This document shows, in pieces, positions 45,498 through 57,757 of a DNA stretch of 64,000 nt (within the stretch, counting starts at the first letter, position 1; every line of letters starts with the position of its first letter). The stretch spans positions 1,745,298-1,809,297 of the forward strand of contig JXTC01000003.1 of assembly GCA_002914845.1 (NCBI GenBank). Reading direction: 5' to 3'. A program made the translations under genes and the position numbers. Below the pieces are notes generated by a model. The model was not told where the DNA came from and did not search any database. It was given only the letters and a program-made list of their open reading frames with translations. The stretch is from Trema orientale (Eukaryota; Streptophyta; Magnoliopsida; Rosales; Cannabaceae).

Positions 45498-46760
45498 TCT
45501 TCGCCTCATTTTATACACCAAGAACTAGTATCAGATCATTCACCATTAATTTTTCCACATTCGAGTTTAAGCAAGTAATCAATTTGAATCGAGTAAGGCA
45601 AGGATGCCACTTATCTGAAAAGACTGATACATTTACTTGTCACAACCTTCCAACGAAGACCTAATTCAAGAGCATCTTGGCCCTAAATAATACTTTGCCA
45701 TATTGCACTAAAACTGGTCTTTAAAGATGCTTACAAAAAGTCTATATCCCGAAAATACTTGTCTTTGAGGATGCGAGCAGCTAAGGAGCTTGAATTATTC
45801 ATCAATTTCCATGCCTACTTTTCGAAAAGAGCCTAGTTGAAGGCGACAAAATCCTCAAAACCTAAACCACTACTTTTCTTACTAGCACAAAGATGATCCT
45901 AGCTCAATCAGTGAAGTCTTCGTATTTCAAGAGAGCTACCCCACCTAAAAGCAGACAATCTAAGTTTGAATATCTTGGCAAAGTGTAACAAGTGGCCTGA
46001 ATAAACTCATTGTATAAGTAGGAATAACTTATGCTACTACTTTAATTAGAACATTTTTTCCACTAATTGAAAATAATCTACCCTGCCAAGCCTCTAACTT
46101 TCCCATAACTCGATTCTTAATGATAGAAAAAGCCTCCTTATTTTTCCTAAAAAAGCTGGATGATCAAGATATTATGATGGGAATGAGCCTCACCCAAACT
46201 AATTACTTATTGTATGGAGGTTTGGATGCTCACATGGCCATTTTGGCTAAAAGGGAACGCCGACTTCTGGAAACTAATTAATTGTCCTGATGCCAACTCA
46301 TACTACTTTAAAATCTTATGAGTTTCAATAATCTTTGACAATAGTGCCTTGCAAAATAATAAGCTGTCATCGGCAAAAAAAAGATGTGATACAGATGGAC
46401 ATCTCCTCAAACAACTAAAACCTGTCAAAATACCTTGTTCTTCCGCATTACGAATATGGGTCGAAAGACCATCGACATACAAAAGAAAAAGGTACGGTGA
46501 AAGAAGACATCCTTGTCTTAACTCTCTTGTTTGTGTCACTTCTCCAGTCAGTTTTCCATTAATCATAAAAGAAAAACGAGAAGATGAAATGCAGTCCATT
46601 ACCGTAGAGATCCAAGAGTTTATAAAACCTATCTTTTGCAAGACCACTTCCAAGAAATTTAATTCTACTCGATCATAAGCTTTACTCATATCGAGTTTTA
46701 ATGTTGTCTATCTTTTTTTCACCACCAGTCTTCTCATATGTTTTATTATCATCCATTTTC

Positions 46761-47632
46761 CTCTTTTTGTATTCTGAGTATAATTAGTTTAGGTTGTATT
46801 TGGTATAGGGTAATGGCAATAGAATTGGAAACATAATTCCCAAAAAAAAAAATACATTCACTTGTTTGGTTTATTTTTTTTGGTGTAAGAATATTCGTTC
46901 AAATGGATTTATAATTCTATCAAATATTAGAATAAGCATTCCTAAACTAAATAGATGGAAAAGCTATTCATCTCCAAGAATACTACTTTTATGGCACAAT
47001 TACCCTTTAAATATTGTCTTTTTTTAAATTAATATTATTTAGTCATTAAATTATGTGGATGCTTAGGTGTCACTGAACTTTTTTTTTTAATAATTATTAA
47101 TTGTCTTAACTTGACTCTTCCTTAATTATGGATGGGTCAGATATATCAGAGAACGTGATTAATTTTTTGCTTTTCTCAAATTTTTCAATCTTATAAAGTG
47201 TGCTTCTTGTTATTCAAAAAAACATAAGAAAGTGCTCAAAATGTGAATTACTATTGGGATTTTTTTTTTCTCTTCTTGAATGAAGTATTATCTTCACCTT
47301 TTTTTCTCTTTTTTTTTTTTTGACTCGGTGTTCACCTTCTATTATACTGCACCGAAGAAAAACTTTTTGTTATCTTAGCTTATTTTGAAGTAAAATTATT
47401 GAATATCATATCAGTTTATAATTATTTAAAAATGAAAATTTATATTTTTCCCTAATTTTTTTTTATAACCAAGAGTTGTTCCGATAAATTAATAAATTAT
47501 TTTTAATTTTATTATGCATGTAATGGTTATTCTAGTTAATTTTTTTTAATGTATATAAATAAAATGGCTATTCTGATTTTAGTGTGGGTAAGGGTAATTT
47601 GGTCTAAATAATGTCAATTTCATTTCATTTTA
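46761..47632. other. AT-rich spacer
   Basis: Poly-T-rich sequence. GGTATAGGGTAATGGCAAT at 46802 resembles the start of Tourist-like MITEs but no partner end was found. No gene is seen. Confidence 0.35.
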
Positions 47633-48641
47633 GGGTAGCTCTATTGTCACCTCTCTTTTTTCTCTCCCCATTCCCTTCTAATTAATTTTCTATTTTCAAA
47701 AATATCTTCGTGTTAATTGACTTAAATACCTTTATATAACATTAATTAGTTAAAAAATCTTGTTCCTTAATCCACCCTCAAACTTACTGTACATAGTAAA
47801 ATCATATGTAAAATCATATGAAATTTTATCACAAATATTTATAAATCAATTATATAATTCAATTTTTATAATCATATGTAGATTAACAGTAAAATGAGGT
47901 AATAAGGTTTTGATTTTGTGTATTATTTTAATGTTGATATGGTAATTTTTTTAAAAGAAAAATCAATTCTATTTTTTTTTTCTTATTTCGTGTTTTCTTA
48001 TGAATCTTATTTTATATTTAGGAGAATAGCACTATTTTTTATTTTTTTTGATAATTTTATTGTTATTTGTCTTCTTCTTTTTTGTTCTTTTTCTTTTTTG
48101 TTATTATAATCTCCATTCTTCTCTATGACGGTTTTTTTTTTTTTTTAAATTTTAAGAATAATGAATCTTTTCATTGATATAAATGCTTATACTTCATTGT
48201 TTGCATCATATATACTTTACTTTTAATACAGATAAAAAAAAAATGTGCATATTCAAAAAAAAAGTTCATTATACTATTGATTTTAATCTTTTCTTTTTTT
48301 GTAATATTCTTTAGCAATAAAAAAAAAGAAACCAAAAACTAAAACTCATTATGTGTATTTTCTTTATTAACCATTTACATTGGAGCAACATACACCAATA
48401 TTTTGAAGAATAAAAAAAATGAGGAAATTAAAAAGTGGATATTAAAAGTTAGTGAATAGTAAAGTATTAGAAGGTTGGGAAAAGAAATATTTTAAATAAT
48501 GAGCGTTTTTGTAATTAATGAAAAGTTGAAAAGTATATAAAAAGAAATTTGAAAAAATTTAAAATTTTATGAGAGGTCTATTTAGAAAAGAGGTGGAGAC
48601 AGGAAAAGGAAAAAAGAAAAGAAAAGACAATAGAATCACCC
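47633..48641. mobile_element. 1009-bp non-coding element with 9-bp target duplication (MULE-type)
   Basis: The left end GGGTAGCTCTATTGTC pairs with the reverse complement of the right end, GGGTGATTCTATTGTC. Both are followed by pyrimidine-rich arms with CACCTCTTTT. The flanks are the identical 9-mer TTCATTTTA (47624-47632 and 48642-48650). The interior is extremely AT-rich with no coding frame. The 9-bp duplication suggests a Mutator-derived MITE. Confidence 0.72.
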
Positions 48642-48711
48642 TTCATTTTAAAATACTAACTAAAACCACTATAATTCTTTTTCCATCTTGCTTTGTAACC
48701 AAAGGCCAGTA

Positions 48712-48763
48712 CACGTGGCAATAGGCATATAGGCTTGTGCCAAAATTGGGCCTTATGGCCCAT
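48712..48763 (+). promoter_or_regulatory. G-box and inverted site II pair upstream of the SWIB gene
   Basis: CACGTGGC (48712-48719) is a G-box/ABRE-type core, and TTGGGCCTTATGGCCCA (48747-48763) is an inverted pair of site II TGGGCC motifs. They lie 330-385 bp before the ATG. An N at 48868 and a (CTATGC)4-like tract at 48961-48986 lie between them and the start codon. Confidence 0.45.
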
Positions 48764-49096
48764 ACCCAAGAAAGAAGACACAAAGGGAGGGTAAAAACAG
48801 TCAAAAAAGGGAAATGAGGTGTCAGTCAGAACTCTCTTTCAAGTCGTAAGCACACTTGTACACACGANAGCAAAACAAATTGAAATACCAGAAATGCCCT
48901 CCCACCCAATCCCCGCCTCCGGCCGTCGGTTCACCCGTGTTGTCTTTTCCCCTATTCCTTCCTATGCCTATGCCTATGCCTATGCATTTATTCATTCATT
49001 TTCCCCCAAAAAATAGCCGTTTTCTCTCTCGTGTTCCCGGAAAATCAAATCTCCATCGCAACGAAATCTCTGCAACTTTTGCCCTAAAAAAACCCC

Positions 49097-52000
49097 ATGG
49101 TTTCGGACGCCGACCTCGTGACCCGGCTCCGAGATATCCTACGCAATTCGGACCTTGACACCACCACGCCCAGCAGCGTCCGCCGCCAGCTCGAGGCAGA
49201 TTTCGGAGTCGATTTATCGGACCGAAAGGCCTTTATCCGGGAACAAATCGACATTTTCCTGGAATCCCACCTGGCCAAGCCTCAAGACCAGGAAGTAGAA
49301 GTAGAAGAAGAAGAAGAAGAAGAAGAAGAAGACCAAGGGGATAAAGGAGCAGAGGTCGCTGAAGACGAGGACGAAGCCGACGATGAAGAAAACGAGGATG
49401 AAAGTGAAGGCAAAGGTAGCGGAAAAGGAGGGTACGTATTCTTCAACTACATTTTATTAAGGGAGGTGTTTGTTTCCTGGGAAAATGGGGTTTTTATTAT
49501 TTGGAACCAAATTGTTGTTCTGGGTTTATCAGGAATTCGAAATATTCAACCTTTATTTAATTTTATTGGGACCCAGGTAGAAATTTGCGTTCTATTTTTT
49601 TTTTAAAAAAAATAATTTTCCTGCTTTACTGGCTTGAAGTGTGTTATTGTGGTACACAGATAATATTGTTGATTTATTTTGCCTTCTCTTGAGTAAGAGG
49701 GGAAATTTTATGTAGTTAATTGTGGTTTAGGATTAATTTCAAGCTTAATCCTTCTAAGATATTTGTATCATTTATGTTTGAATTGTACTTATTTATACGA
49801 TTGAAATCGACACACTGAACAATTTGATGACTGAGAATTACATTGAATAGATTATGTTATTGTAATTAAAGTTTGCTGTAATGCCCGTGTGGTTGATTTT
49901 TTCCTTCTTTTGTTGTGACTGGTTTATGCGAATGATTTGAGTTTAGGGAAATGACATATGTTTAATATTAATTTATCAGTACTTCTTGTGGTGAAATGGA
50001 GTTGTCTAAACTTTTAGTAGAACAAGGGATTAATGTGTGACAGGCGCATTTGAGTGCTATATCACTAAATTGTTATTCATATTTTTGCTTATGCCATGGT
50101 GTAAGTTTCTGCTTTTGACGTTCTAAATTGTCATTTTACAAATAGGTCAAACAAGAAGGATAAAGTAAAAAAGAGAGGTGGCTTTAACAAATTATGTAGC
50201 CTTTCTCCACAGCTTCAAGAAGTTGTTGGCGAGCCAGAATTGTCCAGGCCAGAGGTTTATTTTTTAAAATTTGATAACTTCTATATCATTTTATCTGGTA
50301 ATGAATATTATTTAATTTGGAGTTTCTGGAACCATATTCTTATACTTGCTTTTGTTGCGCTTTGTCTCTAGGTTGTGAAGAAAGTGTGGTCCTATATCCG
50401 AGGAAATAATCTGCAGGATCCAAAGAATAAGCGAAATATTATTTGTGACGAATCATTGCGTGCCCTTTTCCGTGTTAATTCAATTAATATGTTTCAAATG
50501 AATAAAGTTCTGTCCAAGCATATCTGGCCGTTAAGCACAGAAGATGGTACTTACAAGATTTTTTTTCTTTTCATCTTCATGATTATTAGACTGAATGTGT
50601 GGTTGAGTTGTGTTTGTTAATATTCTTAAGCTTATTTACTATCCTGCATGTTGAGCTTCATGTGGATTTCTTTGCATTTATAGTCCAAGTCTTTCTAGAC
50701 AGGCTGAGGTTTTGTTAGTTGGGACCAAATGTATATAGGGGAGATAGTGGTGGCATCGTCATCATAAAAAATATTGTTAGATTTGTAAGATTTCATAAAA
50801 TTATTGTTACGTCACGTGTCCAAAAAATGATATATAGTATTAATTTCAGTAGGAACCAGAAACAGACTTTGTTCTGTCAGATGCAAGAAGTTTCATTAGT
50901 AATTACCTGAGTGAGAGAGAGAGAGAGAGATTATTAGATCTTGCAATTCTGTCAAAGTATCATTCAGATTAAATTCTCAGGTTATTTCAACTTTTTGTAG
51001 TGCTGTATAATACTGATATTGTAGTTGCAGTTTTTATATTTCTGCAATTTCAACTTAACTGCAACAACAAGGTTCCACATTGCATCTCAGTTTTTTTCAT
51101 TTAACGGTATATTATGATGCTCCTTACGGTTTATCTTTGGTGATGTCATCCTAAAGATGCCTATGATTGGAATTTTAACACCATAACTTGATGAAAAATC
51201 AGAAAATATAAAGCAAAAGGAAACGGCTGAAGATAGCGATGATTGTGAGTCTGAAATAGTTTCCAGTAAGGCAGAGAAAGAAGAAGAAGTAATAGCAGAA
51301 GAAGAAGAGGAGGAGGTGGTGGAAAAAGATAGTAAACGACGAAAAAGGAAAGCAGGGTGAGTCCCCCATTTCCCTCCCCCTCCTGCTTCCTTTTTATTTT
51401 CCACCATTTTTTGTTGAAGTATGGTAGGGAGGAGATTTTTCAAAAGTCGAGCTTTTATTCGTTACTTGTTAATTTTTGTAATTGTGGTACCTCGTGAAAT
51501 AGGTCTGGTAAAGCAGATAAAGAGGTTAAGAAGAAAGGAGGTGGTTTTACCAAATTGTGTAGCCTTTCTCCACAACTTCAGTCATTCACCGGAGAGGCTA
51601 CATTGGCAAGAACAGAGGTAATTTGATAGCGGTAACCTATTTTACATTGCACTTCTTGTCGTCGTCTTGATTAGACTTAGAGGAAGTTGTTTAACATATA
51701 TTTTTGAATTTGTTTCCCAACCCTCTCTGCTCCTCCTGCTTTGTTCAGGTGGTCAAGAGACTTTGGAGCTATATCAGAGAGAACAGTTTGCAAGATCCAA
51801 AGAACAAACAAAATATAATCTGTGATGAGTCATTGTGTGCCCTTTTCCGTGTTGATAGAATCAACATGTTTCAAATGAATAAAGCCTTATCAGAGCACAT
51901 ATGGCCGTTAAACGCGGAGGATGGTATCTTTTTGAACATGCTTTGGCATACCTTTATTTTGGTATTTCATAGACTGGAAATATATATCTTATTGACATGC

Positions 52001-54125
52001 ACCATATTTCTCCAATCCCTTTTCTGACTATTTGGGAAGGCGACTATTCATAATCCTGCAACTCCCCAGTTTTGAGAATGATAGTTTCTCTCTCTATGTT
52101 AGTCGATCAAAAAACTTATACACAGTATTGGTGCATGGCAGAAAGCATGTCGAATGCATGACACATTTCCTATAAAACCTTTACCCCTTTAGTGTCACAT
52201 CCAACATGGTATGTAGACAAGACTCATAATTTACTAGGTTTTATGTCTCGAGTTGTATTCAGGATCAATCTTACAATGGAATAATTATCGAAAAAATTAT
52301 AAAACTCATAATTTCTCTCTCTATGTATCGATCAAAAAACTTATACACAGTATTGGTGCATGGCAGAAAGCATGTCGAATGCATGACACATTTCCTATAA
52401 AACCTTTACTCTTTTAGTGTCACATCCAACATGGTCTGTAGACAGACTCATAATTTATTAGGTTTTATTTCTCGAGTTGTTTTCAGGATCAATCTTACAA
52501 TGGAATAATTATCGAAAAGAAAATTCTTCCTACGGAATAATTTCATTGACCATTACCCCATCTTAGAGCTTAAACGTACATTCATATCCCTAGATATCTA
52601 TTTTCTTTTCTGTCTTTCTTCTTGTGCTTGTGTCTGAAACTGTCTGGTAATTTGTATCAATATACGTTGTTTGATATGTATCAGCTCCAGCGGACTCATC
52701 ACAAAGGGAGAAGCAGTCTAGACAGGAGCAAGAAGAAGGTAAGACAAGTCTCAGGTTATCAAAAATTGGATAGTACTGTTACCTTGCATCCGTATTTTGG
52801 TTATGCCATTGTTGGCACAACATGTACATTCATATCTCTGGGGTATTTGTTTTATTTTTATTTCTTTGCTCTTTTGGGTGTGTTTTTGAAACTTTCTGTT
52901 AATTTTCAACTGCATTGTTTGATATGTAGCAGCTCCAGCAGACACTTCACATAGGGAGAAGCAGTGTAAACAAGAGCAAGAAGAAGGTAAGATAAGTAAC
53001 TTCAAGTCTCAGGTTGTCAAATTGGATGGTAATGTTACTGTGCATCTGTAATTTTGGTTGAGGGCATAACTTGTATAAACAAGTGACTGAGAAATGAACA
53101 AGGTGCCTTCTTAATGATGTTTCAGTAACGGTTTAGCAACATTTCTCAATTCAGATTTAGATGAGCCCAAGCAAAACGAAAAACGGCAGAAGAAAGGAGG
53201 TTCTGGTCTTCTTGCTCCATTGCCACTTTCAGATGCCCTTATGAAATTCTTTGGTACAGGAGAAAGCACACTGTCACGGGCTGATGTTGTGAAGAGAATG
53301 TGGGAGTATATAAAACAGAATGATCTACAGGTATGACTGCCTTTTCTGTTGAACTTGCTAGAAAAATATATCGTTGTCTGTGGTCAAATTTTTTGGTAAG
53401 CAAATAAACAAGTATTGAGTAACCTCTGAAAAGCCGTCATTGATATAAGTTCTCACTTAAGTTCATTGATGATTTTAGGTATTGATTTTCTTGCTTTGCC
53501 TTCTTGATAAATTAATATTGCCGCATGATGTTTGTTTGACTATTTCTATTATTTCTATAACTATGTTATATGCATAAGTTGTTTCAATGCTTCCTGTATA
53601 ATCCAAGACTGTTTACCGCTCAAATTATGAGAGTTAAAATGTAGCGAAAGAAATTGACAAATATGTTACGGAGAGATAGAGAGAGAGAGAGGGGTCCAAT
53701 ATGTCAATATGTCATACATGGTAACTTAAGTTATATCAAAGTAATAAATATAAGTCATACATAAAAAAAGGAAAAAAAAAAAAGAAGAAGAAAGTGATAA
53801 ATATAGGTTAGGCCAAGAACCCACTTAATTTATGAGCTTGGGAGCAAAGAATGGGCTAGGCGAAATCTTGTGAAAGCATGCACTTGAGCCTTGGTTAAAA
53901 GCCATTAGTTTTGTCATCGTTAATCACTGTTTTATTTAGTTACCATTTGATTTTGGTGCCTGGTTCTTTATCTCATACTTTGTCTTTTGCTTGTTTTTAA
54001 AGGATCCGTCTGATAAGAGAAGAGTTTTATGCGATGATAAGTTAAAAGAACTTTTTGATGTTGACTCTTTCCATGGCTTCTCAGTCTCAAAGCTTCTGAC
54101 TGCTCATTTTGTCAAGACAGAATAA
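49097..54125 (+). CDS. DEK_C and triple SWIB/MDM2-domain chromatin protein
   Basis: The ten exons are 49097-49431, 50146-50254, 50372-50546, 51203-51356, 51503-51617, 51749-51923, 52685-52738, 52933-52986, 53155-53330 and 54003-54125. Phases close at every junction, giving 489 aa. Residues 1-58 form a DEK_C domain (VSDADLVTRLRDILRNSDLD). An acidic linker follows. SWIB1 (about 125-206) and SWIB2 (about 272-354) are close copies, each with FxKLCSLSPQL, then IICDESLxALFRV and MFQMNK. SWIB3 (about 407-489) is more diverged and ends at the stop. Basic patches such as KRRKRKAG could be nuclear signals. Family members resemble the BAF60b part of SWI/SNF remodellers; Arabidopsis At1g49520 and At3g19080 are the likely relatives. 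Exons 7 and 8 are tandem copies, and intron 6 holds a 227-bp tandem repeat. Confidence 0.9.
50146..51923 (+). repeat. Internal duplication of a SWIB module (exons 2-3 and exons 5-6)
   Basis: Exons 2-3 and 5-6 encode the same module with identical exon structure. The phases match, exons 3 and 6 are both 175 bp, and exons 2 and 5 are 109 and 115 bp. Many stretches, such as the one coding ICDESL, are alike at the DNA level. Acidic exon 4 separates them. This is an ancient intragenic duplication; relatives with three SWIB domains share it. Confidence 0.8.
52085..52517 (+). repeat. 227-bp tandem duplication in intron 6 of the SWIB gene
   Basis: TTTCTCTCTCTATG starts at 52085 and again at 52312. 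Both units then share AAAAACTTATACACAGTATT, GAAAGCATGTCGAATGCATG and CAGGATCAATCTTACAATGG. They differ at scattered bases and small indels, so the duplication is fairly young but real. Confidence 0.92.
52650..53058 (+). repeat. Tandem duplication of a 54-bp exon with its flanking introns (about 248 bp)
   Basis: Exons 7 (52685-52738) and 8 (52933-52986) are both 54 bp, phase 1-1, and encode APADSSQREKQSRQEQEE and APADTSHREKQCKQEQEE. The preceding TTGTTTGATATGTA and the following AGTCTCAGGTT...ATTTTGGTT intron parts are duplicated as well, so one genomic segment was copied. Skipping either exon keeps the frame. Confidence 0.9.
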
Positions 54126-54506
54126 GAGTAATTTGCATACATGTACATAAAGCGAGCCTACGAGGTGGCCCATTTTTGCTCAAGCTAATCTCCTCTTGTA
54201 ATTTCCGTAGTTTTAATGTCCTAACATCTCCAAGAAAAAGGAAACTGAATTTTGATAAACTGGCTCTTGTTCGCATCCCAAGAATTTTTTTAATACGTTT
54301 TCTTTTTCTTATTTACTGTTCCATTGTATAACATTTATCTTTTAGCATGTCTGAATGTACTTTATTGATTATTCTTAGCTTTTGGTGGGTTTTATCTTTA
54401 TAGGACCTGAGAATAGTACTTAACGTTGAGAATTTGAGATGTACATGAAAAGACTTCATTGAGTAGAATTATCATACATACATAATATATATATATATAT
54501 ATATAT
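54126..54506. other. 3' UTR of the SWIB gene
   Basis: T-rich sequence after the stop codon, ending in an (AT)n run that leads into the gap. No gene is seen. Confidence 0.45.
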
Positions 54507-54674
54507 NNNNNNNNNNNNNNNNNNNNNNNNNNNNNNNNNNNNNNNNNNNNNNNNNNNNNNNNNNNNNNNNNNNNNNNNNNNNNNNNNNNNNNNNNNNNNN
54601 NNNNNNNNNNNNNNNNNNNNNNNNNNNNNNNNNNNNNNNNNNNNNNNNNNNNNNNNNNNNNNNNNNNNNNNNNN
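54507..54674. other. Assembly gap (168 N)
   Basis: A run of N between an (AT)n tract and a poly-A run of 18. Low-complexity sequence on both sides probably stopped the assembly. Confidence 1.
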
Positions 54675-56334
54675 AAAAAAAAAAAAAAAAATCCTCGAAG
54701 CATATTAAAATTTAATTTTTAAAAAATAATTACCTGAGAATTGAATTCCATTCCTATTACCCAATTGCTCAAGACGATATTTCTCGACTCCCTTCGAGTT
54801 CCTATAACTTTGCGGTGATAAGTTCATTATTTGCTGTAAGATGAGGACGGCACCTTGGCGACCAAGCCACGAAAATGCGTCGAATTGGAATTGTCTTCAT
54901 TAAAAGAGGTAAGCTTCGAGATATGCTTTTCCAGTCAGACTCGAGTCACTTGTCCCTCCCATTAAATTTTGCCAACTCATATCCTAGCAAAACTTCTTAT
55001 TTTATTTAATTACATTATGTGGATTAACACGAACATGATTAAATCTACTAACACAATTAGTTTAATTTAAACTCGTTAATTTCTTATGAATTTTGAGTTG
55101 CGTTGTCATATTATGACCTAAATGATCACTCTAGAGTCGGCAGCAGACACATATTATAATGAGTGGGAGATTTTAAAATCTCGCCTAAAAGATTATCTAA
55201 TTCTTAAGTTTACCCCTTCTTAATTTTTTTTTTTAGCATTCAAGTATATGCTCCAATTATATGCTCCAATTCAAATCTTCTTATTTTTTTAAATCATATA
55301 TCACAGAATATATTTTACTAAATATCCCACCCACCATTCCCCGCTCACCTTATTCCTCACTCTTATATTTTCAACAATTTCTTTTTAATTTAAATCTTCC
55401 TTGTTCCTGAATTCCATATCATTTTATGGATCAAATAGTAAGGAATTTATAAGAATGATATATAAAATTTTGAAAAGATATGTTTTGCGATGACTAATTG
55501 CGTGTAACTCTTTTAATTCCGTTGCGATTAGTTTGATGTTTATAACTACATTTTATTTCTTAAATTTTATTGAGACATATATTAATGGTATAATTATTTT
55601 ATCATTTTGTTGATCAATAGTAAATTTTTCAGATCAATACTTCTGAAGGGTATTTCTCTAAGCTCTATTCGATGCTTAAATGTAGCAAAGATGACTAAGG
55701 GAGGAGCAACAAAACAAGTCATTTTATACTAGGATCTAGCGAGGATCCAGATGCGCAGTCGAGGGATCAGATCCTCATGAACATGACAAAATAACCATTG
55801 CGTGACCGAATTGGCGATATCTTGTCGGAACAAATTAGCCCAACCACAGAGGAGAGCACCCATCTAACAGTCTGCAATATATTCTTAAATCTCATTATGA
55901 CCATAAATTACGAGCACCATGGATCCAACAACGCTGAATAAAGGCCAAACATCCAAACAAGCTAAATAGAAATAGAACATACGATCGACCACGACAAATA
56001 TTCCTCGAAGAATATTCGTCAATTGGTCCCTAAAACCTAAATGCACATAAGCCAACACGTGAAATCATGCCAAGATTTTTATCCGTACCACTAATACGTG
56101 AAACATATTCAACTGTTTAAAGGGACACGTTGCTACTAACTCTAACAATAAAGGGACCACAATGCTAATATAAATAGTACATCTTTCTCTTATAAAAGGT
56201 AAGTCGTCACAAATCTTCAAAACCCTACTTATCATTTCTCCATATTCTCCATCTTTCCTTCTAACTTTCTAATGTACACTACTCAACCACCATTTATGGG
56301 ATATTAACCATTGATTGGGAAATATTTGGTATAT
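54675..56334. other. Spacer after the gap; possible LTR remnant at 55670-56290
   Basis: Mostly AT-rich. Positions 55670-56290 are less AT-rich and contain TATAAAAGGTAAGTCGTCAC at about 56192, then ATCTTCAAAACCC, a layout like the U3/R part of a plant LTR. No ends were found and no gene is seen. Confidence 0.35.
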
Positions 56335-56342
56335 ATCACAGC

Positions 56343-56957
56343 TAGAGATGTAAAATGGGCCGGCCAACCCACATTTGATAAGCCCATACAGACTTTGTAC
56401 TGGACTTAGGCCCCACCCGCTTAAAATATAGGCCGGTCTGGCCCGACCTATATTCTTATTAAAGGGTCCGACATGCCTATAGGCCTAACTCACATTTTAT
56501 GCGGGCCTAAGTGGGCCGAATATGGGCTACAATGTGGGCATAATTTCTTTGTTATTTTATGCTTTAAAATATCAAATATGTACTTATGTGGGTTAAAATG
56601 TGGGCCTAAAATTCATTCATATTCTTTTAAAATTTGAATAAGTTGAAAATAAATAAAAATAAGTAAAAATAAATAACATTAAAAATATATAAATAAAAAT
56701 ATTTAATTAAGATTTTTTAAAATTTTAATTAAGCAATATATTTAAAATTATATTAGAATGACTAAATGTGGGCCGACAAAAATGTGGGCTGGGCCGGACA
56801 GGGCCTGTGGGCCTACTACTAAGGCCCAGCCAGGGCTTTACTATATGTAACAGGCTGACCCAAGCCCACATTAATGTGTGTTGGGCTGGTACCGTACTTT
56901 TTTTTTTTTTCGGAATGTGGGCCGGCCCACTAAGCTCAGCCCACATTCACATCTCTA
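56343..56957. mobile_element. hAT-type MITE, 615 bp, rich in GGGCC motifs
   Basis: The left end TAGAGATGTAAAATGGGCCG pairs with the reverse complement of the right end, TAGAGATGTGAATGTGGGC. The flanks are ATCACAGC (56335-56342) and ATCACACC (56958-56965), 7 of 8 alike. Inside are many GTGGGCC and GGCCCA words in both orientations. It is non-coding. Confidence 0.78.
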
Positions 56958-57757
56958 ATCACACCCGTGCCTACTTAAGATTTTGTGAAAATTTCATTTA
57001 TAACCTTACTCACCAATAATAGTGTACCATCGTCTTTGTAAAAACCGCTATTAAAGGTGTTGTCTTCAACGGCACCTCCAATAACGATAGTTATTAACCG
57101 CCATTAAATGATTAATAATAGTATTTTTAACCGTCGAGAAATAGTCGTTATTACTCTCTTTTAACGGCGATTTTTTAATTGCTGTTAATACTGCACCTCC
57201 AATAATGACATTTATTAACTGCCATTAAATGGTTAATAATAGGGGTGAATAAAAGTCCGAAAAATCCGACCCATCCGTTAACACTGCCCGACCTAAAACC
57301 GATATTCGGATCCATGCCAGCCCACCCGAGATAGTCGGGTTGTACCCGACAAAACTAAGAGATATTCAATTCAGGTATGGGTAAGCATTTCGGAATTGAT
57401 TTTAACAGAACCCAACCCGAACTTGAATAAAAGAAAGAAAGAAAGAAAAAACATTAGTGTATAATATGTAGTGTATGCTGTATACGATTGTAAGTAGTAA
57501 CAATAACCTAATTTCCTAACCTAGCTCACTCACTCTCAACCCTAACTCTCTCACTGAACTGCCGCCTCCTTACCTCACCCCTCAGCCCTCACCCTCAAGA
57601 GTCAATACTCAAGCCTTCATCCCCTCTGCTTCTAGCCTAAAATCGCCCAAAGCCGCTCGACCCTCAGGACCTCACATCTCTTGCTACCTCAGTGCAGCTC
57701 CTCTCACACTCACAATTGCTCCCTCTCAAGCTTTCAACTTCATCTTTCTCACTTATT

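Larger units (their letters stand above)
41395..46760 (-). mobile_element. Second degenerate LINE, minus strand, interrupted by an LTR insertion
   Basis: On the minus strand, 46720-46303 encodes an RT core: KLDMSKAYDRVE, LRQGCLLSPYLFLLYVDGL and FFADDSLLF. Positions 46300-45503 continue with ASGQLISFQKSAFPFSQNG-type sequence and the connecting region. After the insertion at 42562-45497 the element resumes (42561-41970, ending WMLWHNRNQMIYG) and finishes with an RNase H domain (41684-41415; HRLSNIAAHYLARYAL). It is 5' truncated near 46760 and has many stops. The family is similar to the LINE at 26066-29545 but it is a separate insertion. Confidence 0.82.

Noticed and set aside
54398-54703. Minus-strand open frame crossing the gap
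   Set aside because: It exists only because N codons cannot be stops; no real sequence supports it.
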